Source: Bacteroidales bacterium
GTDB taxonomy: Bacteria > Bacteroidota > Bacteroidia > Bacteroidales > UBA4181
DNA length: 36,071 bases
Direction: 5' to 3'
Assembly (NCBI GenBank): GCA_031265445.1
Contig: JAISCQ010000052.1
Location: forward strand, 1-36,071
This document shows, piece by piece, positions 35,962-36,071 of this stretch. Position numbers and translations under genes: made by a program. Positions within the stretch are counted from its first letter, which is position 1; each line of letters begins with the position of its first letter. The notes under the pieces were generated by a model. It made no database searches. It had not been told where the DNA came from and saw only the letters and a program-made list of their open reading frames with translations.

Positions 35962-35990
35962 TCGTTCTGTTTCATCCATTAATAAAAATT

Positions 35991-36071
35991 ATGGCACGTT
36001 ATTTAGACCCCAAAACCGACCTGACCTTCAAGCGGATTTTTGGAGAGCACAAACATTTATGTATCAGTCTG
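35991..36071 (+). CDS. Rpn/PD-(D/E)XK nuclease family transposase-like protein (5' end only)
   Basis: Only 27 codons are in the window: MARYLDPKTDLTFKRIFGEH and a few more. The opening LDPKTDLTFKRIFG is characteristic of the PD-(D/E)XK family transposase/Rpn proteins, in which this is the first conserved helix. These are recombination-promoting nucleases or relatives. The rest, including the catalytic residues, lies beyond the window. Confidence 0.8.
   Translation, partial: MARYLDPKTDLTFKRIFGEHKHLCISL

Overview
The window looks like chromosomal DNA from a member of the Bacteroidota, probably Bacteroidales. Three things point there: -7 boxes of the type TAnnTTTG upstream of rpsL and of the last gene, A-rich leaders with few Shine-Dalgarno sites, and gene types common in that group (SpvB/RHS surface proteins, full-length FtsX-type permeases, an Rpn/PD-(D/E)XK transposase-like gene). 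No tRNA, rRNA or CRISPR array was seen.

Region 1 (1-14.5 kb) is an RHS polymorphic-toxin island. A 2841-residue secreted protein carries five PPC-like beta repeats, an SpvB region, FG-GAP/VCBS repeats, YD repeats, an RHS core and a variable tip. An anchored protein of the immunity type follows it. Two short 'orphan' RHS cassettes come next. Each has the same duplicated leader and signal peptide and starts abruptly inside the YD repeats. The first orphan is intact and carries a different tip plus a 116-residue candidate immunity gene. The second has an in-frame stop and has lost its tip. Between them lie small AT-rich genes and a 57-codon chimera ending in a scrap of RHS core, which records past recombination.

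Region 2 (14.8-20.6 kb) is housekeeping: gpsA, a convergent lipoprotein gene, then rpsL-rpsG-fusA-rpsJ. The ribosomal run stops after rpsJ in a set of strong hairpins instead of continuing into the S10 operon.

Region 3 (20.8-31.7 kb) is a compact same-strand Ter-type operon: three TerD-family proteins, three TerY-like vWA proteins (the middle one with a degenerate MIDAS), a small two-helix membrane protein, a PP2C phosphatase with an Ig-like domain, a divergent protein kinase with a zinc ribbon, a TerB-like protein and a PMCA-type Ca2+ P-type ATPase. Many genes overlap or abut by 0-4 bases. This matches the predicted TerY-phosphorylation triad (vWA, phosphatase, kinase) coupled to calcium-binding TerD proteins and a calcium pump. 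It is the most coherent multi-gene system here. Its biochemical role, including any link to tellurite, is not shown by the sequence.

Region 4 (31.7-36.07 kb) holds a decayed reverse-strand beta-propeller gene, an ABC ATPase plus a large MacB/FtsX-type permease, and the start of an Rpn/PD-(D/E)XK family gene cut by the window edge. GC-rich repeats occur here, one of them read in frame within the permease N terminus.
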